From: JARRNE01 sp963824085 | GTDB lineage: Bacteria; Pseudomonadota; Gammaproteobacteria; Chromatiales; Chromatiaceae | Direction of reading: 5' to 3' | Length of the DNA stretch: 64,000 bases | Assembly (NCBI GenBank): GCA_963824085.1 | Contig: CAWGNT010000015.1 | Coordinates: 248,001 to 312,000, forward strand | Shown here: in pieces, positions 17,707 to 27,225 of the stretch | Position numbering within the stretch: position 1 is the first letter of the stretch | Layout of the letters: each line of letters opens with the position of its first letter | Notes under the pieces: model-generated | Told to the model about the DNA's origin: nothing | The model's database searches: none | The model's input: only the letters and a program-made list of their open reading frames with translations | Translations under genes and position numbers: made by a program

Positions 17707-20036
17707 CTATGCGATGAAGATGGGATCAGAATCAGGCAGGCGCAGACCGAGGATGTCGTCGTAATGCTCGCCGCCCGGGTCTTCGAGGATGAACCACTCG
17801 TCGGATACCGCGCCTCGGCGCAGCGCTGCGGGAATCAGCACACCCCAAGCCGGGTGATCCGGCTTGGGTCGGTAGAGGCTGACGGCCAGCCCCTGGGCGC
17901 TGCGCATCCATGCGGCGTCGATGCCAGGGTCTTCCGCTTCGCTGCGAAGCTCGTCATACAACGCACGTTCCGCAGCATATGGCACCACCACCTGGATGGC
18001 GTCTTGGTCGATCAGACGATAATGCAGAGCGATGGACGGGAAATCGAAGGACTGGATGGCCAGGCCAAGATCCCGGTCCAGCTTTCCGGACTACCGAGAT
18101 CGTACAGCCGCCGATAATAGTCGCGGAAGACCTCGGGATCGTTGATATCGATGTCGCCGCGGACGGTGAGCAGCGTGCGGGTCACCTCGGCAGCCTGGTA
18201 ATAGGCGAAGCTGGGATAACGGCGGCGCCAGCCGCCGGCTTCCACCGGATCGAATACGGTAACCCGGCCCACACTGGACAAACGTCCCTCTCGGTTGCAG
18301 CGCCCGGCAGCCTGGGCGACAGCCTCCAGAGGACCGAAAGCGCGGAACGCCGCGGGGAAGTCCACGTCGACCCCGGCCTCCACACACTGTGTGGAAATCA
18401 GCCGGCAAGCCGCGCCGGTCGCGGCCAGCTGTCTGCGCACGCTGTCCAGCACGTCACGCCGATGTTGCGGGCAGAGGTTGGTGGAGAGGTGGAATACGCC
18501 GGCCTCGTCTTTCAGCGCATCCATCAGGGCCAGCGCATGGCGTTTCAGGTTGACCACGCAAAGAACACGATCGGCGGCCCGTAGCTGCTCCGCCAATTCT
18601 TCCCAAGTCGTTTCCCGCCCGCTCTGTGGCCAACTGACCTCAACCCGCTTTAGCGCCCGGAACATAGGGGCATGATCCTCGACGACCTCTCCAGGCTTCC
18701 AGCCGGAATCAGCATGCATGCTGACGCACTCGTCGAGCGTGTCGAAGGCGGGCTGAGTGGCCGTAGCGAAGACCACGCTCGTACGATAAGCAGTGGACAG
18801 ATGGGACAAGGCAGCCAGCGTAGGCACTGCAAGTGACGGGGACAGGGTTTGCGCCTCGTCGAACAAGATCACCGACTCCATCAGATTATGCAACTTGCGG
18901 CAGGCGCCGGGACGGTTGGAAAACAGGGATTGGAGCAACTGCACGTTGGTTGTGAGCACGATGGGCGCATCCCAATTCTGGGCAAGCAGTCGGCACTGTC
19001 TCTCCGCGTGGCCGGGATCGTTTCCCGTCCCCTCGTTGTCCTGCGCGTGGTGCTCCTCACCCAGTCCGGCCATGGAGTGATGTTCCAGCACATAGCCTTC
19101 ACCGAATTGCGGATGGGCGGCGAAGATCGAGCGGTAGATGCAGGCAGTCTGCTCGATGATGGTGAGGTAAGGAACGGCCAGGATGACCCGCTTCAGCCCG
19201 TGCTCGGCCGCATGGGCGAGGGCGAAGGCCAGCATAGCCAGCGTCTTGCCGCTGCCGGTGGGCGCGGTCAGCGTGTAATGCCCGACAGACCGGGACGCGC
19301 TCGCCAGGCAGGCGCCCAGCAATCGTCGGCGTATTTCCGCCACGGGACCTTCGGTAGTGCTTTGCGTTTGCACCTGCTGCATGTGGTCCAGCACGGTGGT
19401 TAGGGCGGCTGGCGCATCCAGCATTGGGCCGGGTTGCCGATAGCGTTTTCCGTAACGGTCCCCCTCGAAGTGGGCCTCGGTATCGAGGAAGTCTGCGTCC
19501 ACCAGACAAGAGAACAACATCCGGAGGTCGAGCATGAGGGCGACGGGTCTTGTCCATGCTCCAGCCACCGGAGGCACCGTCGGACAGGAAGGGCTGGCGT
19601 ATTCAAGTCCGTCCGCCCGAGCGCGGGCGCGCAGTATCGCGTAATCTGATTCCGATAGGGTCAACCGAAGGGGGTGATGGGCGGCCAGTCTCTCTGGGCG
19701 CAACCTGTTCAAGGACGTTGGGTTGGCCGGTTGCAGCCCAATATGGTGGCCTTCGATCGCCAGAGCGGCCGCGATGGCATGGTGCTCGGTCAAGGCTAAC
19801 CAGGCACCAGCGGACCAGTGATCAAGCCCCGCGTCTTGGCCATGCAGGCGCGCCTGAAAACGATCGCCGTATTTGCCTATGTCATGGGTCAGTCCGGCAA
19901 GAGAAGCCTCGTCCCGCCAGGAGGCATGTCCCGCGAATTCGCGGGCAACCCGACCAACCTCTCGGAGGTGCTCATTCAATCGGTGCCAGTGACCGGCCGC
20001 GTTAGCGCTGTGGGCAAACCGCTCTGCTTGTTCCAA
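17707..20036 (-). pseudogene. cas3: CRISPR nuclease-helicase Cas3 (I-C), frameshifted near its end
   Basis: Cas3 degrades target DNA recruited by Cascade. The main frame (20036 to about 18080) has the HD domain ('HSANAAGHWHRLNEHLREVG', 'LTHDIGKYGDRFQARLHG'), Walker A 'APTGSGKTLA', the DEAD-like 'ILFDEAQTL', and motif VI 'AQAAGRCNREGR'. Near 18080 the frame moves: after 'YDLGSPESW' the coding continues as 'LDRDLGLAIQSFDFPSIALH' into a separate frame ending 'RLPDSDPIFIA' at 17707. The shift removes about 120 C-terminal residues. The start is TTG 20036, with GGGAGAAG about 8 bp upstream. It is the first gene of the cas operon. Confidence 0.9.
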
Positions 20037-20763
20037 TGCTTTACTTCTCCCGTTCTTCTTTGACCCGAGACTGGGTTGAATATTTTCGTGGCAGCGCGGT
20101 CAATTACGTTCGGAATCGACTCGATCGAAAACTCTCGGCGCGCCTGTGCGCTGGGGGGATCCCAGCCAATGAGGTGTCATATCAACAACATGCTAACTCT
20201 GGAGATGGCTCATTTCCTGAGCCCGCCAGCGACACACTTTGATACCAAAGGAGGGGAACGAATATGTCCGAAAGCAACCGTTCCCCAACAGAGTTGTACC
20301 GCAGGAAGCGCGGAAATTGCGCAGCTAACCCAACGCTGGACAGCTCGGGTTTCCCCGGATACGAGGACTGAAAGTTCCGACATTGCAGCAGATAGGGCCA
20401 CAAGACCGTGACGCGTTGTTCATATCCACACGTCGGCGACGATACGTGCCCCATCGAAGCCTTCATCGGCTGCCTATGAACCCGAACGCCCTTACCCAGG
20501 ACTCGGTCTTATGACCTGGTGCGGCGAGCCCCTGTACGCTGCTGGGTTTCCAAGGGGTGCCTTGGCCCAGCTGTCGTCTGACCGCCGTCTGACTTGATCT
20601 TGTCCGTTCTAGGATGGGCCGGTGGACAGGTGTGCATACCCGTCCGTGTCTCGCATTCATGGATACACAATGGGCAAGATACCGACTCCATCTGAAGCGC
20701 GTTAGCGAACTGCCGAAGCGGTGCGTGCTTCACAACCCTGCCGCATGAACCTGAGGAGCCGCC
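20037..20763. other. Intergenic region upstream of the cas operon
   Basis: These 727 bp separate the divergent cas operon (left) and the Met-rich protein gene (right). I see no convincing coding frame, RNA gene or repeat. It must hold the cas promoter on the minus strand and a promoter for the next gene, but no clear -35/-10 pair stands out. Confidence 0.5.
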
Positions 20764-21324
20764 ATGAGAGTAGATGTTGCCACCGAGGTTTCCCGCCTGA
20801 CTGCGACCGTGGAGCGCCTGACCGGCACCGTGGCGCGGCTTGAGCAGCGACAGCGCAAGGCCAGGACGATTGCCGCCGCTCTCGTGCTGGCTGCCGGGAG
20901 TTTTTTGGCGGGAAGTCACCTGATGACGCCGGCGCAAGCGCAAGCGACTGCCCTGGGAGCACCCCGCGACCCGGCGGCGATGGCCGCGGCGCGTGAGGGA
21001 CTGTTCAAGAGCCTGAGCCCCGACCAGCGCCGGGAGGTCGAGCGTCTCGAGCGGGACGTCGCCTGGGTCTCGAAATACATGCAGGTCTACCACGACCAGT
21101 TCGATCCCGGCGCCATAATCGCGGTGATGCTCGGCAGAATGGCCAAGTCGGTGGAGGCCGTGCCCGATATGCGCGCGGAGATGCAGGTGATGAACGCCAA
21201 GATGAACGCGTTGCCGGTCATGGCGACCGAGATGCAGGGAATGGATGCCAAGATGGGCGTGATGGCCGCCGGGATGGACTCCACCATGGGCCGCGCCGGC
21301 CGCATGATGCCGTGGAATTGGTAG
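20764..21324 (+). CDS. Membrane-anchored coiled-coil protein with a Met-rich tail
   Basis: The 186-residue protein is not recognised as a known family. Residues 1-35 form an amphipathic coiled coil ('VATEVSRLTATVERLTGTVA'), residues 37-55 a single hydrophobic segment ('IAAALVLAAGSFLAGSHLM'), then a polar helical region and a C-terminal stretch with 13 methionines in about 51 residues, in pairs 3-5 apart ('MRAEMQVMNAKMNALPVMAT'), ending 'RMMPWNW'. Such Met spacing is seen in copper-binding periplasmic proteins, but here it may simply be a heptad-like coiled coil. GAGGAG lies 7 bp upstream of ATG 20764. It is not in an obvious operon. Confidence 0.7.
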   Translation: MRVDVATEVSRLTATVERLTGTVARLEQRQRKARTIAAALVLAAGSFLAGSHLMTPAQAQATALGAPRDPAAMAAAREGLFKSLSPDQRREVERLERDVAWVSKYMQVYHDQFDPGAIIAVMLGRMAKSVEAVPDMRAEMQVMNAKMNALPVMATEMQGMDAKMGVMAAGMDSTMGRAGRMMPWNW

Positions 21325-21330
21325 GGTGAG

Positions 21331-21356
21331 CGGACGGCGCCAACAAATGCCGTCCG
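21331..21356 (+). terminator. GC-rich hairpin after the Met-rich protein gene
   Basis: CGGACGGC (21331-21338) pairs perfectly with GCCGTCCG (21349-21356), 6 bp after the stop. There is no T-run after it, so it may be a weak or Rho-dependent stop signal, or an mRNA end-stabilising hairpin. Confidence 0.45.
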
Positions 21357-21495
21357 TCCGCTGCCAAGCCCAGCCAGGTACCGAAAACCAAGGAGCAGCC
21401 GACTGGGTGGGCGCCGTGTTTAGGCCTTCCTGATTGCCCCGGGTTGTGTCCGCCAACAAAGCGATCGCCGGTGCTGGGGGTCGGCGGATTCCAGT

Positions 21496-22830
21496 CTAGG
21501 GGCCTACCGCGTGCACGCGCTGTCCTTCACTCATCGCAGTGTCCGGCGTCGCGACGATATGCGCGTCGCCGCTCAATCCCGAGGTCACCTGCAGACGCAG
21601 GTCGTTGCGCAGGCCCAGCGTCACGGTTTGGTGGTGCAGCTTGCCGTCCACCACTTGCAGGACGTAGTAGGACTGGTCGGGGGCTTGCAGCACGCTGAAG
21701 CGCGGCACGCTCAGGGCGTTGTGCGCGATGCCGGTATAGAAACGGGCCTGCAGCCGGTAGCCCACGCCCAGGTCGGCAGGGCGCTCGCCCAGGGCGACGA
21801 TGACGTTGACCCGTTGCTGCTCCACTCCCAACGAGGACAGCTTGGTGAAGCCCGCGGGCTCGATGCGCTTCACCTTGCCGAGGGTGGGCCGGTCGCGGGT
21901 GGCGGCGGTCAGCTCGACCTCGGCGTCCGGCGCAAGACGCAGGGCGTCCTCGGTCAGCACCTCGGCGACCACCTCCATGTCCCCCAGATTGCCGATCAAA
22001 AGCAGCGGCGTGCCGGCTGCCAAGGCACTGTCCCCTTGCTGGAAGCGCTCCAGCACCACGCCGTCGATAGGCGAGCGCACCCCCGCCAGCGCCGCATCGT
22101 GCTCGGCCCGGGCCAGGCGGGCTCGCGCCTGCTCCAGCTGGTGGGCGATCACGCTGCCTTCCAGGCGCTTGCGTCCCAGCCACTCCTGGACGTACTCGGG
22201 GCCCAGCTTGATGGCGGTGAAGATGGTGTTCAGGGCGGCGCGATAGAGCTCCTGCTGGCGCAGATCGATGGTGGATGTCTGCGCCAGCAGCGCGGCGTCG
22301 TCCAGCTTCTGCTGCGGGGCGTTGCCCTGGGCCGTCAGGCGCTCCAGGCGTTTCCAGTCCTTGACGGCGCTGTCCACGCGCGCCTGCTCGGCCTCGACCT
22401 GGGCGTCTGCCGCCTTGAGCGCGTCGCGCGCGGCCGAGATGGTCGCGGCCGTCTCCACGGACAAGGTGTTCTCGATGTCGTCGTACTGGTTGACCGTCAT
22501 CTGCTGCTCCAGCTCGGCGACCGCGGCCCTGGCCTCGGTCACCGCTTGCTCCAGGGGCTCGCGATCGAACTGAGCGAGAACCTGGCCGGCTTTGACCGGA
22601 TCGCCGGGCTCCAGTGTGATGCGTCCGACGCGCCCGTCCACCGGCATGGTGATGCGATAGTCGCGGGCCAGTCGCGTACGCGCCGGCTCGCTGAACCACT
22701 CCCTGATCTCGCCGCGGGTGGGAGCGATGATCTCGGTTTGCGGCCCACGCGAGCAGCCGCCCAGCCCGGGCGCGATGACCAGGGTGAGTAGGAAGGTACA
22801 GAGGGTGGCGACACGAGCTCGGTGCGGCAT
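21496..22830 (-). CDS. HlyD/MacA-type periplasmic adaptor of an ABC exporter
   Basis: The 444-residue lipoprotein adaptor has a signal with lipobox 'LGGCS', a barrel-sandwich half 'MPVDGRVGRITLEPGDPVKA', a long coiled-coil hairpin (roughly residues 90-240, 'AVTEARAAVAELEQQMTVNQ'), the second half 'AGVRSPIDGVVLERF', and a beta-barrel region. It is the last gene of a minus-strand operon, 3 bp after the permease stop. It would connect the FtsX-type permease to an outer membrane channel such as the one at 1146, although no channel gene is in this operon. The substrate is unknown. Confidence 0.88.
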   Translation of the reverse strand: MPHRARVATLCTFLLTLVIAPGLGGCSRGPQTEIIAPTRGEIREWFSEPARTRLARDYRITMPVDGRVGRITLEPGDPVKAGQVLAQFDREPLEQAVTEARAAVAELEQQMTVNQYDDIENTLSVETAATISAARDALKAADAQVEAEQARVDSAVKDWKRLERLTAQGNAPQQKLDDAALLAQTSTIDLRQQELYRAALNTIFTAIKLGPEYVQEWLGRKRLEGSVIAHQLEQARARLARAEHDAALAGVRSPIDGVVLERFQQGDSALAAGTPLLLIGNLGDMEVVAEVLTEDALRLAPDAEVELTAATRDRPTLGKVKRIEPAGFTKLSSLGVEQQRVNVIVALGERPADLGVGYRLQARFYTGIAHNALSVPRFSVLQAPDQSYYVLQVVDGKLHHQTVTLGLRNDLRLQVTSGLSGDAHIVATPDTAMSEGQRVHAVGP

Positions 22831-22833
22831 GGC

Positions 22834-25218
22834 TTACTCCCTGACGTTGAGCACCGCCAGCCAATCCAGGCGCTTGACCAGACGCAGCACCACGAGCTGT
22901 GCCAGGGCCAGGAACAGCACCATCAACGACGCACTGAGCGCCAGGCTGGTCGGCCGAATGACGGCGGGAAAGCGATACAGCTCGGTGCTGTACGCGGCGG
23001 AAATGGCGTGCGCCAGACCTACCCCGGCGTAAAGCCCCAGGGCGGTGCCCAGCAGATTGAGCAGCATGCTCTCGGCGGCGAAGATGCCCGCCACCTGGGT
23101 CGGGCTGTAGCCCAGCACGCGCAGCGTGCCCACCTCGCGCTGGCGCTCGCTCAGGGACACCAGGGCGGCATTGAGCACGCTGCCGAAGGCGATGAGCCCG
23201 GCGAACAGGACCAGGATGCCGATCATGGCCCCCATGGTTCCGCCGAAGGTCTCGTTGAGCTGCTCCAGGGCGCGGGCGCGCTCGGAGATGCCCACCACCG
23301 CGGGACGCTGCTCCAGCGCGTGGAGCAAGGGCAGCGAGGCCCGCCGGGAGTATGTGGTGATCAGGACATCGTCCACCACACGCTGCTCCCCCAGCAGCCG
23401 GCTCAGGTAGCCCATGTCCGCGTAGGCCGTGAGTCCCAGGAAGGTCTCGACGGTGCTGGCGACCACCGCATCGACCTCCGTGCGGCGCCCGATGAGAGGC
23501 CGCAGCCGCAGCGTGTCGCCGGGGCGCGCCTGGAGGATCTGGGCGAGCTTGTCGGACAGCACCAGGCCGCTGTCGGGCAGCACGATGGGCCGACCGGAGT
23601 TGTCCAGGGGCGTGTCGAGCGGACTCGCGGAGGGCAGTGCAGTGATACCAACCCTTTTGGTACGGGGCCCGCGGCGCAGGTCGCTCGCGACCACAAGCCG
23701 GGGCTGCGCGAAGGATACGCCTGGCAAAGCGGCAATCTCGGAGACCGCTTGCGTGCCCTTGGGCACACGCAGGGTCACTGCGACATCCTGATGCGCGACC
23801 TTGTCGAACTCGTAGTGCATGAGGTACTGCAAGGCGTCGTCCATGCTCAGAGCGGCGAACACCAGGGCCGTCGCTACCAAGCTGGCCAAGAGGCTGACGG
23901 CACTGCGAAACGGATTGCGAAACACCGTGCGCAGGACCATCTTCCAGCGAAAGCTCAACGCCCGCCACAGCAGCGGGATACGCTCCGGCAGCACACGGGC
24001 GCCGCGCTCCGGGGGCGGTGGACGCATGGCGTCGGCGGGCTGCAACCGCACCGCCCCGCGTACCCCCCTGAGGGTTCCCAGCACCGCGAACAGCAAGCTG
24101 ATGCCCACGCCGGTCGCGACGATGTCGGCGTGAAAGTGACGGCGCAGGTCGGGCAGGGCGAAGAAGCCCTGGTACATGTCCACGATGGCCCCTTGCAGCC
24201 ACCATCCCAGGGCGACCCCCGCCAGCCCACCGGCGAGCCCGACCGCGACGCCGTATCCCAGGTAATGCGCGGTGAGCCGCCCGCCGCTGTAGCCCAATGC
24301 CCGCAGGGTGCCGATGATGGTGCGCTGCTGTGTCACCATGCGCCCCAGCAGCACGTTGAGGACCAATGCCGCCACCCCCAGGAAGATGCTCGGCAGCATT
24401 CGCGATTGCACCCGCAGGCCCGCCAGCTCGTCGTGCAGATAGCGCGCCGAAGGCTGGTCGATAGCCCCCGCCGTCTGGGTCACGCCATAGGGGTCGAGGC
24501 GGTCGGCGATAAGCTGAAGGGTGTTGGCGAGCGCCGTCGGATCGCGCTGATGGACGTCTCCCAGCACCTGGTTGTAGGCGCCCTGCAGATCCGCCGCCTT
24601 TTGCAGGAAGTCCTCGCTCAGGTACATGGCACCGAAGCGCGCCGGATCGGGCGCGATGCCCCCGTCGGGAGGGATCAGGTAGACGAATTCCGGCGACATG
24701 GCGGTGCCCACCACCAGCAGATCGTGTTGGCGGTCCGCCAGCAGCACCTTGACGCGATCGCCGGGCTTGAGCCCGTGCGCTGCGGCGAAGGCGTCGGTCA
24801 GGATCACCTCGCGCGCGTCTCGACCTGAGAACCAAGTGCCGCTGCGCAGCAGCACGTCGTCGAGCACCGCTGTGCGCCGTTCGGGCATGGACAGGGCGGT
24901 GCCGGGAATCGGCTCGGGTACGTCCGGCAGCTCGATGAGGACGCTCTGACTCACCCGGCCGCGTACCGAGCGCACGTTGGGCAGGTCTACCAGGGCACGC
25001 ACCGCCCAGGTCGGCGCGCGCTTGAGATCGACGGCGAAGTCGGCGAGGCGATAGCGGCGGTAATAGACCTCGCGCGCACCGTCCAGGTCGCGCCACACGC
25101 CGGCCATGGCCACGTAGGTCCCGACTCCGATGGCGATGATGGCCAGCAGCGCGAGCAGGCCGCCTTTACGTTGCCAGAGGTCGCGGCGAAGCTTGCGCCA
25201 CAATACCCCTCGCCTCAC
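22834..25218 (-). CDS. FtsX-family ABC transporter permease (two FtsX modules)
   Basis: The 794-residue permease has an N-terminal membrane helix ('LLALLAIIAIGVGTYVAMAG'), a large periplasmic MacB-like domain, three helices ('MLPSIFLGVAALVLNVLLGR' is the first), a second helix and periplasmic module ('FRSAVSLLASLVATALVFAA'), and three final helices. It corresponds to the duplicated FtsX architecture of LolCE/MacB-related exporters. It starts at GTG 25218, overlapping the ATPase stop (GTGA), so the two are translationally coupled. The frame is intact over 2.4 kb. Confidence 0.88.
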   Translation of the reverse strand: MRRGVLWRKLRRDLWQRKGGLLALLAIIAIGVGTYVAMAGVWRDLDGAREVYYRRYRLADFAVDLKRAPTWAVRALVDLPNVRSVRGRVSQSVLIELPDVPEPIPGTALSMPERRTAVLDDVLLRSGTWFSGRDAREVILTDAFAAAHGLKPGDRVKVLLADRQHDLLVVGTAMSPEFVYLIPPDGGIAPDPARFGAMYLSEDFLQKAADLQGAYNQVLGDVHQRDPTALANTLQLIADRLDPYGVTQTAGAIDQPSARYLHDELAGLRVQSRMLPSIFLGVAALVLNVLLGRMVTQQRTIIGTLRALGYSGGRLTAHYLGYGVAVGLAGGLAGVALGWWLQGAIVDMYQGFFALPDLRRHFHADIVATGVGISLLFAVLGTLRGVRGAVRLQPADAMRPPPPERGARVLPERIPLLWRALSFRWKMVLRTVFRNPFRSAVSLLASLVATALVFAALSMDDALQYLMHYEFDKVAHQDVAVTLRVPKGTQAVSEIAALPGVSFAQPRLVVASDLRRGPRTKRVGITALPSASPLDTPLDNSGRPIVLPDSGLVLSDKLAQILQARPGDTLRLRPLIGRRTEVDAVVASTVETFLGLTAYADMGYLSRLLGEQRVVDDVLITTYSRRASLPLLHALEQRPAVVGISERARALEQLNETFGGTMGAMIGILVLFAGLIAFGSVLNAALVSLSERQREVGTLRVLGYSPTQVAGIFAAESMLLNLLGTALGLYAGVGLAHAISAAYSTELYRFPAVIRPTSLALSASLMVLFLALAQLVVLRLVKRLDWLAVLNVRE

Positions 25219-25937
25219 CAGGCTACCTCGTCCACCGGCGTGGGAGAGGGATTGCGCTGCACGGTGTGAATGGTGCCGTCACCGATAGCGGCCACGCGCT
25301 CGCCGATGCCGGCGATGGCATTGTTGTGGGTGATGAGCACCACGGTCTTGCCGAGGCGCTGCTTGAGGTCCACCAGCAGACCCAGCACTTGGCGGCTGGT
25401 GGCGAGATCCAGTGCCCCGGTAGGCTCGTCGCACAGCAGCAGGCGTGGGTTGCTGGCCAGCGCGCGGGCAATGGCCACCCGCTGCTGCTGTCCGCCGCTC
25501 AACTGCGCGGGGAAGTGCTGTGCCCGGTCTTCCAACCCTACCAGGCGCAGCGCCTGGAGCGGGTCCAGGGGGTCGTCTGCGATCTCGGTCGCCACCTGGA
25601 TGTTTTCCAGGGCCGTGAGCATGGGCACCAGGTTGTAGAATTGGAAGACGAAACCCACTTGGGTGCGCCGGTAGAGCGACAGCTCGCGGTCGGAGGCACG
25701 CGCCAAGTCGTGCCCCCCGTACCAGACCTCACCGGAGGTGGGGCGGTCCATGCCGCCGATGAGATTGAGCAGAGTGCTCTTGCCGGAGCCGCTCGGACCC
25801 ACGACGATAAGGACCTCGCCGTCGTTGATGTCCAGGCTGGCGTCGCGCAGGGCGGGTACGTCCACCTCACCCATGCGGTAGATTCGGCTGGCATGGCGCA
25901 CCGAGAGGAGAGGCTGCGGAGGAGAGTGCGTACCCAC
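25215..25937 (-). CDS. ABC transporter ATPase (MacB/LolD-type)
   Basis: The 240-residue ATPase has Walker A 'VGPSGSGKSTLLNLIG', the Q-loop in 'GFVFQFYNLVPMLTALENIQ', the signature 'LSGGQQQRVAIARALASNPR', Walker B 'LLLCDEPTGALD' and the H-loop 'VVLITHNNA'. It belongs to the LolD/MacB subfamily that drives FtsX-type permeases. It is the first gene of a three-gene operon. The neighbours point to an extrusion or lipoprotein-handling role, not import. Confidence 0.94.
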   Translation of the reverse strand: MGTHSPPQPLLSVRHASRIYRMGEVDVPALRDASLDINDGEVLIVVGPSGSGKSTLLNLIGGMDRPTSGEVWYGGHDLARASDRELSLYRRTQVGFVFQFYNLVPMLTALENIQVATEIADDPLDPLQALRLVGLEDRAQHFPAQLSGGQQQRVAIARALASNPRLLLCDEPTGALDLATSRQVLGLLVDLKQRLGKTVVLITHNNAIAGIGERVAAIGDGTIHTVQRNPSPTPVDEVAW

Positions 25938-26355
25938 GGCGGCTGCGTTGTCGGCCGGCGGAGCCGGCAGTTCCGGAGATGGCGCGAGTCTACGCTGGGC
26001 GATGGTCGCTGTGGAGGATTGCAGGCGATTTGGCTCAGCCGCGACTGGTCACCGATATACGTTTCGAACCAGGGTTTTTCGTTTTCCGGGGCTGGGTTGC
26101 ACCCGCCGAGGGACGCCGTAATTACATCCCTGAAGGTTTGACGGCAGCCTGCATGCTGCTGCCCCCCCACGGGTGCAACCTGGGCCCTTAGGCGGAGAGC
26201 CGATAGGCCAAGTGAACCGTGTATACATTGCAAATCCGGGCACGGCAGGGCATGGTGACGGGCCAACCGTTCCCTGTGGGGTTCGACGACGGCGGCAGTA
26301 ACGGCGTGGTGACAGCGACCCATCCCCTCCCCCCACCCACACAAGCGCAGGAGCA
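25938..26355. other. Intergenic region between divergent operons
   Basis: About 418 bp lie between the divergently oriented ABC exporter and osmolyte genes. I see no convincing gene or RNA. It must contain promoters for both directions. Runs such as CCCCCCCAC near 26160 and CCCCTCCCCCCACCC near 26325 are noted without assigned function. Confidence 0.45.
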
Positions 26356-27213
26356 ATGAAGCAAAGCTTCAAGACACCGGCTCTGCCCCTGTTGGTTTTC
26401 ACGGACCTGGACGGTACGCTGCTGGATGAGCGCAGCTATTCGTTCGCTCCGGCAAACCCGGCGTTGGCGCGCCTGCGCGGGCTGCGCATCCCGCTGATTG
26501 CCGCCACCAGCAAGACACTGGTGGAGGCGGCAGCCATCAACACCGCCATGGCCAATCCTCACCCCTGCATCATCGAGAACGGCAGCGCTATCTGTGTTCC
26601 CGCAGGTTATTTTCCGCAGCCGGTAGCCAATACGGTGAACCGCGGCTTCGAGGTGGTGCGCTCCGGACCAGACTATGGCTGGCTGATCACAGAGCTTGCG
26701 CGGCTGCGCACGAGGCAGGGCTATCGCTTTGTCGGCTTCGCCGATATGGGCGACGAGACCGTGGCGCGTCTCACCAATCTGCCCCGGCTGGCCGCACACA
26801 ACGCCCGTCAGCGTCTCGCGTCCGAGCCCCTGGTGTGGCAGGACAGCGGGGAGGCCTTGAACCGCTTCGCCGAGGAGCTCCGGCAGCTCGGCCTGCGCCT
26901 ATTGCGCGGCGGACGTTTCTGGCATGTGCTGGGAAGCGCCGACAAGGGCACCGCGATGGAGTGGCTGGTGAGCCTGTACCGCGACAATGGCCTGCCCAAA
27001 CCGGTCACCGTTGCCCTCGGGGACAGCCCCAACGACCTCGACATGCTGCGCGCGGCGGTTGTTCCGGTGGTCATTCGACGCAAGGACGGGTCGCACCTCG
27101 AGCCGGTCGAAGCCCTGGGCGCCCGGGTCAGCGCCCAGCCCGGACCCGCGGGATGGAATTCCAGCATGCTGCAGATCTTGCAAGAGCTTAAGGAGCGGCG
27201 CACCGGCGCGTGA
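26356..27213 (+). CDS. HAD phosphatase, mannosyl/glucosyl-3-phosphoglycerate phosphatase
   Basis: The 285-residue HAD (Cof-like) phosphatase removes phosphate from glucosyl- or mannosyl-3-phosphoglycerate. Seen: HAD motif I 'VFTDLDGTLLDE', motif II 'LIAATSK', 'PCIIENGSAICVP' (typical of this family), and motif IV 'VALGDSPNDLDMLRAA'. It is followed after 12 bp by the glucosyl-3-phosphoglycerate synthase, so the natural substrate is probably glucosyl-3-phosphoglycerate and the product glucosylglycerate. By sequence alone it resembles the MPGP family, so the substrate call rests on context. Confidence 0.88.
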   Translation: MKQSFKTPALPLLVFTDLDGTLLDERSYSFAPANPALARLRGLRIPLIAATSKTLVEAAAINTAMANPHPCIIENGSAICVPAGYFPQPVANTVNRGFEVVRSGPDYGWLITELARLRTRQGYRFVGFADMGDETVARLTNLPRLAAHNARQRLASEPLVWQDSGEALNRFAEELRQLGLRLLRGGRFWHVLGSADKGTAMEWLVSLYRDNGLPKPVTVALGDSPNDLDMLRAAVVPVVIRRKDGSHLEPVEALGARVSAQPGPAGWNSSMLQILQELKERRTGA

Positions 27214-27225
27214 TCGGAGATTGTC

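Noticed and set aside
10469..20036. A missing cas6 gene
   Set aside because: Subtype I-C uses Cas5 for crRNA processing, so its absence is normal.
21527..25096. Open frame of 1189 residues overlapping the ABC exporter genes
   Set aside because: It is an alternate-frame shadow of the adaptor and permease genes in GC-rich DNA, rich in Arg/Gly/Ala, with no domain; the overlapped genes have clear motifs.
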